Notes: a model not told the origin generated them from the letters alone. 64,000 nucleotides of DNA from Xanthoparmelia taractica (GCA_033085395.1 JANQBS010000051.1:1-64000), one strand, 5' to 3'. Positions 10,559 to 24,302 are shown, counted from the stretch's first letter. Made by a program: numbers and translations.

Positions 10559-13493
10559 ATGTCAACAACCGCGAATGCCCGAAATGCGGCAGAAAATAGC
10601 AGGCGAACCTCTGCAAAATCCGGCGCCCAATCCAAAGCTCCTTCATCTCGTTTGGGAGCAAGAGAAAGACCACTGTCTTCTGCGGAGGTAATACCGGAGG
10701 ATTCTGCGAGTAATGGACCACAAAGAAGAAGCGCCTCAGGTGCGCAGAAAATGAATGGCTCTATCACAACACTTGGTGAGAAACAGACGGGAAGGGTACA
10801 TCTGGCTATAAGGGAGAATCTGCACGTTCGAACCAGAAGCCCGGTGAAAGTCTCCGTGGACGATGGTGTTGAAGAAAGAGAGTCGAAGGAAAGGGTGTTG
10901 ACACGACAGAGTGGTCGGGCAGTAGAAGGGCAAGCTCAATACCCACGGAAGGAGAAGAAGATTTTACGTGGGTTTCTCTGAAACATGAAATATCTCCAGG
11001 GCCATCATGCTGACGCCTGTGGATTCAAAGCACCATGGAAACCCCAAGCTTCTCTCGTACCACACACCACAGCGCCTTTGGCCGCGCGCATCTCCGCGTG
11101 TCCCCTATCGTCTCTCATGCCCGAAACTCTCGAGCCTGAACCATTGACAGATATGACGCCTGAAAATCAGGAGTCTGCCATTCTAGATGATCTTTTGTTC
11201 GTTTTCATGGGCTATGAAGGACAAAATATTCGATATGTAGACAAGTACAACCCATCTCTGGAGAAGGACCGTTTGGCAGGACCAGGCTTTCGAATACTCC
11301 CAGGACTTGATCCCAGTCTTCGAGATCTCACAACCTCCGTGTTAAAAATGGCGACTTATTACAGTGCTATGGAAGCCTTTGTAGAAGTGCAAAGTAGGGA
11401 AGAGTTCGGGGCTATTAACCACGCACTGTGTGCCTCGATATCGAAATTGCTGAAAGAGTACCTCGTGCTCATTGTGCAGCTGGAGCATCAGCTCCTCAGT
11501 AACCCTTCTTTCACTTTACATCTTCTCCATCTGCATACTCTTCCTACGTGTCATATGATGTTTCAGCTCTACACCCTCGCCCAGGAAATATTGAAGAAGA
11601 ATTCGCTGTTAGAAGAGGACCTTGATGACTCGGTCGATGGCTTTGACGATATGGACAACATTTTGGAACAGCTTCGAGAAGGTGGCGATCTCGCTCCTGG
11701 CAGCATGGCGAAGAAAGTATGCAAGGGGGGCAACGTACTACGTCTCCTCACGGAGCGATTATCTTTCATGTCCGGAGATCCCGCCGCGAGGACAGTGCTG
11801 CAGACTCTTTTACGAGATTCGAGCCGACCATACATGGCGATGCTGAACGAGTGGCTCCATCATGGTAGTATCAAAGATCCGCATTCTGAATTTCTCATCA
11901 AAGAACAGCAAAGTATCAAACGGGAGAAGTTGGAAGAGGATTATACGGACGAGTACTGGGAAAAGAGGTACACTGTCCGCGACAATGACGTACCTCCACA
12001 GCTAGAAGGCGTGAAGGACAAGGTACTGTTGGCTGGGAAGTACCTTAACGTTGTTCGAGAATGCGGAGGTGTGGATGTCAGCAAAGAGGTCAAAGACGTG
12101 CCAAAATCATTCGACGATCCTCAGTTTCTTGACAATGTCAATGGTGCCTACGCTCATGCGAATTCATCCCTGCTCAATCTGCTTGTCACAACACATGCTC
12201 TCGGCGCCCGGCTACGGTCAATGAAACACTACTTTTTCCTCGACAGATCGGACTTTTTTACCTACTTCCTCGACCTTAGCACATCCGAATTGAAGAAGCC
12301 TTGGAGGCACGTAAACGTTGGGAAGTTGCAGTCTCTGCTCGATCTCGTACTGCGTCAACCAGGGACCGTAGCCGCCCAGGACCCTTTCAAGGAAGATGTC
12401 AAAGTGCAGATGAACAACGTTGGATTGACTCAATTAGTCATGCGCGTTGTCAACGTGAGAGGGTTCGATGAGGAACCCGTTCCAGAGACCGTCGACCGCT
12501 ATCGCACACCAGCTACGAAACCGGCTACGGACGAAGAGGACAAGATGACCGGCTTCGAAGCGCTCGAGTTCAAATTTTCGGTTCCGTTTCCGTTGTCTCT
12601 AGTCATCAGCAGTAAAACTGTCTTCAGATATCAGATCCTATTCCGGTACCTCTTATCAATGCGCCACCTCGAGGGATTGCTTGTGAGCAGCTGGGAAGAC
12701 CACAACAAGGTCCTCAGCTGGACTCATAAAAGCGGTGATCCCAAGCTCGAGATGTGGAAGCGAAGAGCGTGGACACTCAGGGCTAGGATGCTCGTCTTCG
12801 TCCAGCAAACGCTCTACTATTGCACGTCTGAAGTCATTGAACCAAACTGGCAGGCTCTCATGGCACGTGTCAACGGCGACGACAAGCTTGACAGAAACGG
12901 CCGCTCCGGGTCTTCGAAGCCCTCTCGGACGGTCGATGAGTTGATGGAAGACCACGTGGATTTCCTAGATACATGCCTGAAAGAATGCATGCTCATGAAC
13001 TCAAAACTCCTCAAGGTATGCCATCTCCCTTCTCCCCCCCCCCCCCAACTCTCCCCTCCCGCATCTTCACCACCTAACATCCCATTCCCCTTAGATTCAC
13101 AGCAAACTCACCTCCGCCTGCACAATGTTCGCAACCTACACCACCACTCTCTCCCGCACCCTCTTCGCCTGCTCCCCCTCCCTCGCCGGCACCCCGCCCC
13201 ACATCGCCTACCTAACAACCACCTCTTCTTCCTCCCACTCCCACCGCCACCACCACCACAAAACCGCCGCCGCCGCCATTCCCGACGAAACAAAAGCGTA
13301 CGATGCGAAGAAACTGGATAATTTGACCGATATGCTGGGTAAGTATGAGTACAATTTCAATCACCATTTGCGGCTGCTGCTGGACGCGTTGGATTATTAT
13401 GCGGCAACGGAGACGGTGGCGTTGAGTCGGTTGTGTGCGGTGTTGGGGAGTGCGACGAATGGAGGGGGTGGGGATGAGAGGAGGGAGTTGTGA
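10559..13493 (+). CDS. GCP2: Gamma-tubulin complex component 2 (GCP2/Spc97 family)
   Basis: Spindle-pole-body protein that, with GCP3 and gamma-tubulin, nucleates microtubules. Exons 10559-10967, 11031-13015 and 13095-13493 give 930 aa. The N-terminal ~140 residues are Ser/Arg-rich and disordered. The conserved part starts at PWKPQASLVPHTTAPLA, with ILDDLLFVFMGYEG, GPGFRILPGLDPSLRDL, CKGGNVLRLL, YMAMLNEWLHHG, EEDYTDEYWEKRY, KVLLAGKYLNVVRECGG, HYFFLDRSDFF and the GRIP2-side RRAWTLRARMLVFVQQ and DHVDFLDTCLKECML. The last exon has an unusual Ser/His-rich insert (HSHRHHHH) before the conserved FNHHLRLLLDAL. The first splice (63-nt intron) was chosen from the frame and the family sequence; the 79-nt second intron carries a C13 run. 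Confidence 0.94.
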
Positions 13494-13894
13494 TGCGGAG
13501 GGGTTTGCTGCGCACCTTTAATTGGACAGGCGCGAGAGGAATTATCAGGCGTTGGCGTGCATGATTCCCAGCGTGCGTCGGGGGTGGAACGCCTGGAGAG
13601 AGGCATTGTTGATATGCATGGCCATGATTGATGGGGACGACAGCTCCCGGACTCCTCCGAGATCCAATCTTTCCCAAATGTGTAATATCGATTTGATTGC
13701 TTCTAAACTTCCCCGTATATCCATCTATCGTACAATGGTCATGACACATCTCGCATGAATTTAGCAACAAAGTAAAGTAAAGTGGCGAATAGCACGACGC
13801 TCTTAATCAAAAGCAAACCAAGCACCGCTTCATATTCAACTTACCACACATATATTTTCTATTCCCGGCCTCTTAGACTCAGCAATCTATTTAT
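13494..13894. other. Convergent 3' flank
   Basis: About 400 bp between the stop codons of GCP2 and the zinc-cluster gene. No structure recognised beyond AT-rich 3'-UTR-like sequence near 13780-13900. Confidence 0.4.
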
Positions 13895-16800
13895 TCATTC
13901 ATTCAGATTCATACCCTTGAAATCCTCGTCGACGCCCAAAACACCCATGGCCCAGTACACCCTCGTCGCGGCATTGAAGGGGATGAACCTCCGATCATTA
14001 TTGTCCTTTGGCGGAAGGACGCGCTGACTCGGATCATGGCCCCTGCCGGAGAGCCTGTCGTCTTTGGATACCGGGTTCAACGTCATCGTGTACGGGGGCC
14101 CTTTACCCATCTCCGCCGCCTTGATCCAAGCGCGCTCGCAGCCCGAGGCGATGAGCGCGCTGGTTTGCCAGCCAGTCAAGCGGGCGACGTTGCGCAGTTT
14201 CGTAATGGTCCAACCGCGCTGCGCGGGATCGCGATACTGGACGCCGGCGTGGAAAAGGCCCATGCAGCCGTCCATCATGGCGGCGCCGTGGTGAGGGTTG
14301 ATGGAGACGCTGCTGTCGATTGGTTGTACGCCAGCGAAAATGCGGCCCAAGGTGTTGGCGTACCCAGCCGTTTGGGGAGCGGCGACGCCAGCGGCCGCCA
14401 TGGCGGCTGGTGGCATTGAAGGGTGAGCTCTGGCGCAGATGATACGGCCCATATAGTACATGATGAGGACGCAGGAAATAGAGTAGGATCGATAGTAGAG
14501 CGCAGGCCCAAAGGGCGTGGCCGTGGGAGTCATGTGTTCTGGGGAGAGAGGTGCATAGTCAGGCCCGAGAGAGCCAGCATAGACGTCAAACGCGTGTGAA
14601 ATGGCTGACCACTCGGCTTCGGCTTCTCGCGTGGCAGCGTCAAGAGGTTGGTCCTCGCTAGGGACAGGGGCTGTATAATTTCGATCGTGTTGAGCTTGGT
14701 CGAAACCGCGAGGTAGACGTACAGGGCCAGGATCAGGCATCATGCCGTACATTTGTGGAGGTTGCTGTCCATTTGGCGTGGGTGGCGGGCCTTGTTGGGT
14801 AGACAACTTTGACTTCTTGGCCGCCTCCCTCCTTTTTCGAGGTATGTCCTTAGCAGCAAAATCGGCCAGCCGACCCATCAACAGAAGGAGGTGATCGAGA
14901 CTTCCGCAAACCGCATCTAGCCTTCCGATGGGCGCTCTGGGAGGGCAACGACCCCAATTATCATATGATAGTCTAGGCTCTAATTAGAAGTGCTTGAGAT
15001 TCTTTTCAGCCGAGAACTTACAGGAGACGATTGCCACTAATTATGCTTTGATATATATCATGTTTGGCGTACCACCAGAACAGCTCACATTGGATTTCGA
15101 AAATTTCAATGTCACGGGTTGATAAGGGTGATTCGTTGTGGGGAGCTGGATCGCTTTCATCGGTGATACGACCGTGCTGATCATACCCCGTGCCCCAGCC
15201 CATGATCGTACTGATGAGCGTTTCATCCAGCTGTCGGTCCATTCTCGAAGGGAAGTCGTCCAACGCGCCTTGTGCATACCCGTGCCAGTACGCGTTAGCA
15301 AGGCCATGCTGCACTTCAAACTTGCGTCTGACTTCGGCTTCTTCTTGCCGCTGCCTGTGGGCTTCTATACGCTTTACCATCCTAGCAAAATCAATGTCCA
15401 CGATCAGTTCTCGAGCACCAGCAAGGTGGCTGTTCCATTTGCTGTGCTCAGCCGTTGTTACTTCATAGAAGCCAAGCAGCAGCGTCGCAGCAAGTGTAGC
15501 AACGTCTCGTCGGGTTTTCTGATTGCCCAAGGCCTTTGCTACTCGTCTTAGCGCGTAATGGTAATGCTTCAAGGACGGCGTCGTTGATGTCTGTTGCAGC
15601 TTTGCAATGTGCAAACTCGCTAAGGCTAACATGGCATGAAGAAGTCCTTGATGTGTAAGTGCTCGCATTGGCAAGATGTAAGACCAGAGCGATCTTTGCG
15701 ACCAAGGGACGGGTTTGCCTGAAAATATTAAGGCAGGATTCGATGGACGTCGTTCGCAGACGGATAGCGTTGGCCCAGTGGCCGTTATAAAATGACAGAA
15801 GACTCGGGCGGTCTGAGGATCCCTCAATGGTGAGGCCGTATAAGAAGGAAAATATGTTGCGAGTATATTGGGCTCGTTTAAGAAATTAGTCATCGATCTA
15901 ATGCGGCCCTGGCCTTGATCTGCTGTTATGGCTACCATTGCCCCAAGATTGTAGGAGTCCGACCCTGTGACACCAGGTTTCGATATGAGATCCTCTTCGT
16001 CCGACTCTACGTCGAAATAGTCGTCCTCTTCTGGATCCACTACCCACGGCGTCTGCGCTGGAACTCCGTAATGTTGGTTTTGCAATTGGACTTGGTGTCG
16101 AGGAACATCCTGAAATGCACCTCCCTTCCATTCCGAATGCCCTTGATTTGGAAAAGATGAGAAGGAGGCATGGTCTGGAGTTTGTCTTGACACATTCTCT
16201 TCTTTTATTGGCGGCCAGTGGGAACTTAGCTGAACATGGTCATGATGAAATTCCTGAAGGTTTACGACAGGAAATTCGACATGAGGAGCCTGAAACTCTG
16301 GCGGTAGTATCGAATCTGAGCCGTGCGGCCATCCGTGAGGAACTTGTGGAATACCTGTTTCAATGCCGCCATCCATCATGCCAGTAGCTCGCTGCTGAAG
16401 ATTTGGATACGGATGTGGATCAACGTGGCTTTGAATAGCATTCTGCGTCATCGAATCGCTTGCGAAATCGTTATGTGAATAGCCAATTTGTGTTGCGTAA
16501 TGAGATTTGGAGGCGCTATCGCCTCCAGAATATGAGGGAACGCCATGTATGTAGCCAGTGGGGCCATGGAAGTTTCCTGCCGCTAGCGATCCACCTGCCA
16601 CAGACATATGTCCTGACCCAGTTTGCCCTCCATACGGAAGGAGACGCGGTGCAATTGGGGTGTCCATGGATGCTGAAGACATGCCCCCATAGGCGCTTGC
16701 GGTTCCATGAGGATGGGAGGTATGTTGAGTGCGAGCAGCAATACCTTGCTGCGTTGGCCTGAAAGCACCAAGAGGGTCCTTGAAAATGACCCTCGGAATA

Positions 16801-17125
16801 TAGCCTTCGCACTCGCGTTTGGACTTGACGCAGTTTTTACAGGTTGGCCGCTCCTCGCCGCACTTGATGCGGCGCTTGCGGCATGCTGTGATGTATGAGC
16901 GACTGATCTGAAGATATCCCACTGTCGCGTGACGAAAGAAAACTTACTGAGGCAGCCTGTCTTGGTCCGTTTCCGGGCCTTCAAAGGATTGGCCGCCCTT
17001 GATGGTTCTGCCGTGGCACTCTTCAGGTTGGTCTCGGACACCGCCATTGTCCCGCTGGCCTCCTCCGGCCCCAAAGCCTTGTTTGCCCGCGGCCCACTGC
17101 GATGAGGTTCACTTGTTTCCGGCAT
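13895..17125 (-). CDS. Zn2Cys6 transcription factor with C-terminal fungal regulatory region
   Basis: Nuclear DNA-binding regulator, 1039 aa, from exons 17125-16948, 16885-15022 and 14972-13895. The binuclear zinc cluster is split by intron 1: KTGCL-TCRKRRIKC then ERPTCKNCVKSKREC, with spacing CX2CX6CX6CX2CX6C from Cys58, followed by EGYIPRVIF. A long Gly/His/Pro/Ser-rich linker (about 80-330) precedes an acidic patch (DPEEDDYFDVESDEED) and the conserved regulatory part (NILATYFPSYTASPL, RVFCHFITATGP, RSLWSYILPMRALTHQGLLHA). This continues over intron 2 into SYDNWGRCPPRAPIGRLDA and LLLLMGRLADFAA, a signature of the DUF3468-type zinc-cluster factors. The target genes are unknown. The 4.7 kb upstream is gene-free, which could fit a large regulated promoter. 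Confidence 0.92.
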
Positions 17126-20100
17126 TTTCGATGGCAAGCAAAGCTCGTCTTCAATGTGTGCTGCTCCTGGTCTTATTCTCTCCTGGTCATGAATCGTCCA
17201 GTTCAATCCCTCGGGATGATGGGGTTGGGTAAGCCTGAAAGAAGGTGATGCTCTTTAAGTTGTCAGGGAGCCCGCGGGGATGTGTCACGTTGGGGAGGGT
17301 GGAGAAGGTTGGCCTTTTTTGTATTGGGTTACGAAAGCTGGGGGCAGAATATCAAGTCATGAAGATAGCCGTTGAGAGTTGGGGGCTGCAGCACTGGCTT
17401 GCCTCAGCTGCCTAGGTTTGGCAAAGGTATGGTGTGGATGAGTGGAGGGCGGATACGGATATGAGCAATTGGCGGAGCAATGGGCGGTATGATTAGCTGA
17501 GAGGAAGCTGGAAGAAGAAGCTGACAGCGGGGAGAAGTCATGATGCTTCTCGGGGACAGGCTTGGTTGATTTGAAAGGGGATTGGATGTTGAAAGTTCTT
17601 GTAGGAAGTTGTTTTCTCGGTGGAAGAAGGTAAGGCTTCTAATTTGGCTGTGGAAGGAAAGGGTGATTCGGTCAGGGATGTTGATGTTAAAAGTCTAGGG
17701 CCAGTTTAGCGTCCTTTGACTCCCTAAAACTTTGTACATTTTAGGGTGCAGTGGGTGGTCAGGTTGGTGCACAGCTCCAGGCTCGACTCGGTCGATCCGC
17801 CCATGGTGGGGTAGGTTACCTCGGAGGCTTTAGCGTACCTGCACTGTAACTAAAAGTACGCCCCTACGCCTCTTCTCTGCAAAAATGCAAGGCTAATTTT
17901 TTTATGGGGTTCATGGATTTTAGGGATTGATATCTACCACTTATATGACTAAAGGAACTGAACAGAAGCCAGGTTTTTCCTTGACCTTCATCATCTGCTG
18001 CTGCGTAGGAAGTGCACTTCCAAAGCAAAGGTCACCGATCTACCAATGGGGGAAGCAAGATGGGCATTCCCATTCCCATCTTATCCGGCCCTCAAGCTGT
18101 GACAACAATCAACCCTTTCATCTCGTCTCGACATTCACTTTAACCCTGACCTAGAACCTTTTTCCGCTCTAACTTGCATCTTGCCTTCTTGTCTCCCACT
18201 TTCCACGGAGATTGGCGGCAGCCATTGGCCAAGTGACGATGGAGTCGTAGTTTGACATATGCATCATTGGAACCTCGTGGTACTGGGAGCGCAAGCCGAC
18301 CTACTGAGAATGGCGCTACCATTACTGAAAATAGACCAGAAGTCCATGCACCTACCTGGATAATTCCTTCTCTTCAGCAGCAGTTTTTTCCGTCCAACAT
18401 GACATCCTCCCGCGGTGGCTTGAAGAAAGTATTTATAGCTCAAGCAGATGGTTCCAATTTCCTTCCCTAATAGATAGATTCAGAAAATGTAAGAAATATT
18501 TCTTCAACTCTTAGACTTGCACACAATGCTATTCCTCCGAGTAGTGGGAGAATTGTCCGGTCTGTTGCCAACCTGCGTGTGACATGGCCAGAGAAAAGAA
18601 ATACTCAAAGCAGCAGACGCGGGCAAGCGGAAGCCTGCCAGGAAGATAAGCATAGCTTAACTTTGGGTTAGGTCCAAAGTGCAGGCGACAGCAGCGAAGC
18701 TGAAGGTCTTGGGTAGTATCTCGATGATATTACTGCTTGGTCAGTTCGGTGGATCATCGATGCTTCCTTATCACCACGACAAGGCATTGCGGAATACCGA
18801 AAAGTAATCTTTACTCGCAATAAATTGAATGGTGGCACGTAATCGTGCAGGACCCGCCGCAATCGGGCCTGCTGCAGGTACGACATTGCAATGAGAGGAC
18901 ATACACTTCTTCAACAGCCTCTCCAAGAGATGGCATTCTTGTCGTGCTGGTGCTTGTTAGTGCGGACATGCCCAGGTGGTGCCAAGGCTACCTTATATAT
19001 ACACCAGAGCCGTTTTTTGACTCCTAGTCTCCTCCCCGTATCCTGACCACTAAAGTAATTCAGCGTTAAAAGGTATGCGCTCCACTAAGTATGAATCTTT
19101 CTTTTTCCTCTCCGTCATCTTACCGCTCGATTCTCCCCCACGGTGATTTCTGACTTTGCTGTGTGGCTCAGCTGATGGTAGTTCCGCATGGAGCTCATGC
19201 ACCTATAAAATGTAACACTCTCAGCTTCACGTGGCCCCCAAAACCGAACCCACTGCATCTCCCTAGGTCTTCCTCCTGGACACGTTGTACACCAATGGAC
19301 TGGCATCACTACTTGTCTATAGTTCACGGCTTGATTCTTAGCCGCAGCGGTTGCTAAATAGCACAATCGTCTGACCGGCCCCTACTGAAATTGTGCACTT
19401 CATCTGCTGGTCTATCCATCACCGTGCCATAGCACTGCTGTGCGCGCTCCCGATCCAAAGACCTGCAACCACCCTCGATCTTGTCTGACGTCTAGAGTCA
19501 GTACCAGTTCTATCCTTCAAATGGGAAAAGCGTCCCTTTCTGGATGGCCTAGAAAGCCAGCTTCGGCATTCACTTGGCCGTGATTCCCTAATCATCTTAT
19601 TGCCATTTTATTGTAGACAATATATAATGTTTCACTCGCTCTATGCACTGCTGACGATTTGATTATACAAATCTGGCTTTAGTGTCAAGCGTCTCGATTT
19701 ACCTACGGTGAATTTGTTCCTAAGGATGTTCCCTCATGTTTTGGCTATTCCTTTAGGTCTACTGAAGCTAACCTCAGCCTTGTCCTGGAGCTGGGTACAT
19801 GGATGGGTCGGCAGAGAGAAGGCGTTATGGTGAAAGAATAATATAACAATTTTTCTCAAGCATGGCAGCAATGACGGGGACGGAAAAGCGAGTGATGAGT
19901 TGATGATTTGGCCCATCTTCATGGTAAGCCGGGCCCGTCTACAAACAAAACATTACAGGACAGAAGCGATGCCCGCAAGTTGCTAGCTTTACTCGAGCTC
20001 TTGCGGATCCCATGTCTACATACTTGCAACCCGGATCAGAAAGGGTTGAGAGGCGCATCTACAGAGTCACTCAGCTGTCGACTATGAAGAATATACAGAC

Positions 20101-21810
20101 CGCATTCGGAGAAATTGATCGAGCAATGGCTCCCTAGTTCTGCATTGGGTTTGCCATGTCTCCATGTGCTCCCGGGGGTGGGGGGGGTATAGGAAGACGG
20201 CAGCCTCGCTATCATTTTCCCAAGTGCGATTTCTTAGCCCTGTGGTATTTGTGTTCAAGGTCCACCTAAGTACCGTTCTAACTGTTCCTTATCTTCACGC
20301 TTGAGGCGCGTCCCAGAAGGAGGGTGACAATACCGAATACAAACAAGGACGCCAGCCTTGCTGTGCCATTTTGAATAATACTTGCGTCGGCCTTGCACGT
20401 ACACTGAACATTGTGATGGTATACCTCACTACGGAGGTTATCCTTATGCCCTTTCCCTAGCTTGTAATCTATAGACTGATCTATAGACCGAGGACGAAGT
20501 GAGTGAGTGAGAAGCCCATTTCTTTGTCTTCTTCGAAAGTATACACCTGTAGATTATACCTGCAAAGAGTTGATCTCTATCATGAAGAGAGTTGATCTCA
20601 ATCATGGCCCGGACTTACAAAAACGAGACAGATTCTTCCACCTGTATCAATAAAGACTCATCCATCTGGCCTCTCCTGCACGAAGCCGCATGGATTCATT
20701 CGCATGGGCTTTACGATAATTATAGGTGTGGCATAAAATCGGAGAACCCGAACCCGAAAACGCAAAAGAAAAGACAGACATGGGCCACGATTGGCTGGCA
20801 GGATCTCAGCGCACAGACCAGGATTTGCAAAAGGAGCAAACGCCCTTACGCCCAATGCAGCAATTATTACAGCTGCGATTGGAGATGGCTTGACGGATGG
20901 CTTTATTGGCACGCACGCACACATGCTACGTATGAATGCGTATGAATGCGAAAGGGAGCGGCGTCAATATTTGTACACAGAACACACACAAAGAGGTGGA
21001 AGGAAGGACGGAAGTGACCAATTAAAGTAGAATAAGGTAAGGTAGGTAGTAGTTCTATATTGGGAAATGCTTGGCAGAAATTCTTACGGATCAAGAAGAA
21101 TCACAGATGAAATGAAATGAAGCTGTAACTGTACTTCGTTCAAGTCAAGTGAGATTGTTATATGTCATAGAGTATTTGAAGCGATGGAAGTGGACGTGAA
21201 ACAGCGCTGAATCAATGAAATGCTAATTTGTCAGGGGAGGGGGCTGATACTGGTGCCCGCTTGAATTGAGTAAAGTAGCTTGACAAGCTCATCATTGGCG
21301 GAATTGATTAAGAGAGCAACGGTAACCACATACACATACGAGCTCCGTCAGTACGGCTATGCCTTACCTGTTATAAAGGACATTTAGTTAGATAAGATCT
21401 GTTGTTGCGATTGAGGGTATATATCATGCGCCTGGCGTCTCGAATGTTCACTCCTCGACCTTCTTATGCAATAGTGCTAGAAAAGCTATAAAAGTATCTG
21501 CGTGGACGCGCTCTTCACACCCGGATACGCTGCCTTCCATTCTACAGCCAAAGGTTGGGAGGATCCTGACGGACAAATTGAGGCAAGGGCAAGCGCACCT
21601 GCACGTTATGCGTGGGAAGTTAAAATCGGATTGAGGTGGCTTCGGGACACCGCACATACAGTCGAATCCAATTGACGCTATATTTACAGTTGTTATATCC
21701 AAAATAGCAGCACCTGCCTTGTTCACAGCTGTGGTGAGAGGATGGGCCCAAGCACATTGTGACGCCCTTCAAGATCCCGGCTCATGTTTAGCGAACTCGT
21801 ATGTCTAGGA
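17126..21810. other. 4.7-kb gene-free region upstream of the zinc-cluster gene
   Basis: The first ~550 bp (17230-17700) is purine-rich on the plus strand. Overlapping frames of 80-117 aa occur at 20590-21030 on both strands, but none resembles a family and codon use is not convincing. A near-perfect 22-bp direct repeat (AGAGTTGATCTC...ATCATG) lies at 20564-20606, and a 10-bp repeat (TATGAATGCG x2) at 20935-20954. No tRNA or other RNA gene was recognised. Confidence 0.45.
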
Positions 21811-23121
21811 TCAGTCAGTTGATATAGCTGAGAGGATCGAGATCTCTTTTACCAGACTATTCCACCCTCCGCCTGCAAATCGAACATTGCTCTTTCCCTT
21901 TGCTTGAAACCCCATCCCTTCGTACATTCGCGCCAAATGATCATGAGACAGTAATGCGATTCGATCTGCAACCCCACTCGTCTCCATTCGCTGCTGATAG
22001 CTTTTCATAATTGTCTTTCCTAGACCCCTTCCTTGAAAAGCTGGCAAGACACAAAGCGAATGGATGGCAATTGTGCGGCCATCCTCACGATGGCCCTGGA
22101 TGCTGGTGTTTGAGGGGTTCATCTGCCAGTCGGGGGCTATGTCCATGCTTTCGTCTGTCACGGCGGGCCCACCAGTCTTTGTTGATATGACCACTTCAAG
22201 TCTTTGGAGTTAGTGCTGCTTCCTTGAGAAGTGGAAACGGAGTCACGAAAAAGACATCAATGAGTAAGATACATTACTCTCGACGCATGTCTTCAGGATT
22301 CAACCCAGTGTACAGATCAGTAAGAGATCGCGCCGGAATTGAGACGTACTGGCGATAAGCACCGACTTCCGATCCGGGGAAGCGGAATCGGCAGGGCGGG
22401 CGGTGGAGAAGGTCGGCATGGAGGCATTGGGGGAAGTTGGCAAAGTGGAGGAGAAGAGGCCTAGGCAGAGTTCGGGACAGGTGGTCAGGCGGTAAATGAA
22501 CTATGAGGAGCGTGAGTAAAGGTCGAGGTTTGGATTGGAGGGGCTATGGGTGTGCATTCAGAGGAATGCAAGGTGGGGTTGACACGCCAGATAGCAGATT
22601 TTCCGATTGCGCTCGGAGAGATTTCTATATTATTAGGATCGATAAACATTTAGGACGACGCCAGCGATATCGCAGATGCCCGGTCGTGAGAACAGCAACA
22701 CATGATTTGCTAGGTCCCGATTGGGGATTAATTTCGCAAGCAAAGCATAGATCGAGGGTCATTTGATTAAAGAGAATTGGCAATGATCAAGTCAGATTAC
22801 TCTAGGGAAAGGACCTACCTTTCCTCTTGAGCACCTCTCTTCTTCTGGGAAGACGGCATTCTCCAGTGCGAGACAACTCTCGAGATTGGATAATGATAGT
22901 GACTGAACATATGGATGCAGATGATTCATTTCGCAGACTTTTGCTCTGTTGGTACGCAACTGGTGGGCGCTTGTGGGTTTACCCTCTTGTCGGTGGATTG
23001 TGAAGTCATTATTGTACCCATCTTGGCCAGTTGCAGTAGTCCCGTCGGAAACATCGAGTCCTGCGGTTTGTGGCTCAGGGCTAGCGACGAGAGAAGATGA
23101 GAGGATGTGTTGTTGAGACAT
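21811..23121 (-). CDS. GNAT-family N-acetyltransferase (polyamine/arylalkylamine type)
   Basis: Acetyl-CoA-dependent acetyltransferase; the fungal relatives are annotated as polyamine or serotonin-type N-acetyltransferases. Exons 23121-22819, 22500-22350 and 22193-21811 give 278 aa. Seen in order: ESCLALENAVFPEEERCSR, YRLTTCPELCLGLF, VISTKTGGPAVTDES, TIAIHSLCVLPAFQGRGLGK (acetyl-CoA loop QGRGLG, 205-210), ALLSHDHLARMYEGMGF and a final GGGWNSLVKE. The first ~70 residues are a non-conserved Ser/Thr/Gln-rich extension. Introns of 318 and 156 nt are longer than in neighbouring genes. The exact acceptor of exon 3 is less certain than the rest. The substrate is not fixed by sequence. Confidence 0.9.
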
Positions 23122-23661
23122 GATTAGATGATGGATTGAAGTGCGACGACGAGTGGGGACTGGGGGAGAATGATAGAGCCGCTTGAAGGATCCCTGCTGA
23201 CATGCTGCTTGCCAGGAATTAATTATTATTAGTGGGGGAAAATGCGAACCCCAGAGATTCGGACGGCAGAACCCATCATGTCGGTTCTAGACCACGCTTG
23301 ATTTCGCACTTTAGTCTCCTTCTGCATGTTAACCCTTTGGGGTTGACTTTGCAGTAATCTCCTCTGCAGCACACACCCACGGTACTTGGTAATCTTCTTA
23401 ATAATAAATGGTGTCGTCATTCAGTGTCAGCTTAGACTCGTTGCAGATTCTTACTCTATAATACTTGGCATATATCAACCTACGACTACTACTTACTACG
23501 TACTTTATTATTACACAACTACAGCTCCGAGTGAAGGTAGACGTATATACGCACATACTGCTTACTCTCCGCAATTCACTCACTTTTCACCCTGTGCTGC
23601 ATTAGAATAATAATCATGTATTATCATTATTATTATTATCATAATTATGATTTTGATTTTG

Positions 23662-23723
<62 letters not shown>

Positions 23724-24302
23724 CATTATTATTATAATTATTCTGCTGCTGGCGATGAACTATTATGGTTACCCTTTGATTTTGGTGCGATACCGCCGGT
23801 GAGGAACGAACGCCTCCGTCTGATATCCCCGCCAATGCAGCAAGCCTTATTCAAGTTCCTCATTATGCAAACAGCCTTTTTCCCCTGTCCCAAACAATTA
23901 ACATACATACAAAAAACATACGTATACACTCTATCACACAACACACACACATCCATTCCACCGGATATTCTCTTCCTCGACTTCCTTTTCAAGACTTTCA
24001 TTCACTGCCTGTCTGATTACTAATGTCCTGTCAAATTCATGCACTGCTTACGGCCCTCACCAATGTTCGAAACCCTTCCACACGCCTCCACACCATGATT
24101 CTGACTATTTGAGCATTCGAGTCACCTTGACCCTTCACTACCTTACTCATAGCCCCCAACATCCACAGCTTAACACCTCTAGCAAGCTACCCGTCCAGCT
24201 CAGGCTCCCCCCCCCCCCCCCAAAATCATATCACCTTGGGTGTGAGAGCAACCATAAAAGGACATCGGGGCGTTCCTGCCCCTCGTCCCCCACAGCCTCA
24301 TC
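23122..24302. other. Divergent spacer between the GNAT gene and DDI1
   Basis: Holds both upstream regions. Contains an ATT microsatellite (listed separately), a C14 run at about 24210-24223 close to the DDI1 start, and a CACA-rich stretch near 23938-23952. No gene recognised. Confidence 0.45.
23662..23723. repeat. (ATT)n microsatellite, about 20 units
   Basis: Near-perfect ATT repeats, flanked on both sides by degenerate TTATCATT/TTTTGATT sequence, so the low-complexity zone spans about 23610-23742. The poly-Tyr and poly-Asn frames here are artefacts of the repeat. Confidence 0.95.

Noticed and set aside
5792..17125. Secondary-metabolite cluster (LaeA-like methyltransferase plus zinc-cluster regulator)
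   Set aside because: No synthase, oxygenase or transporter lies between or beside them; the neighbours are PUP2, GCP2 and KRR1.
20592..21030. Overlapping 80-117-codon frames on both strands, possibly a gene
   Set aside because: Three frames compete over the same bases, none has family resemblance or convincing splice sites, and codon use is not coding-like.
23614..23835. Open frames encoding long Tyr or Asn runs
   Set aside because: They are translations of the ATT microsatellite on both strands; no flanking coding sequence.
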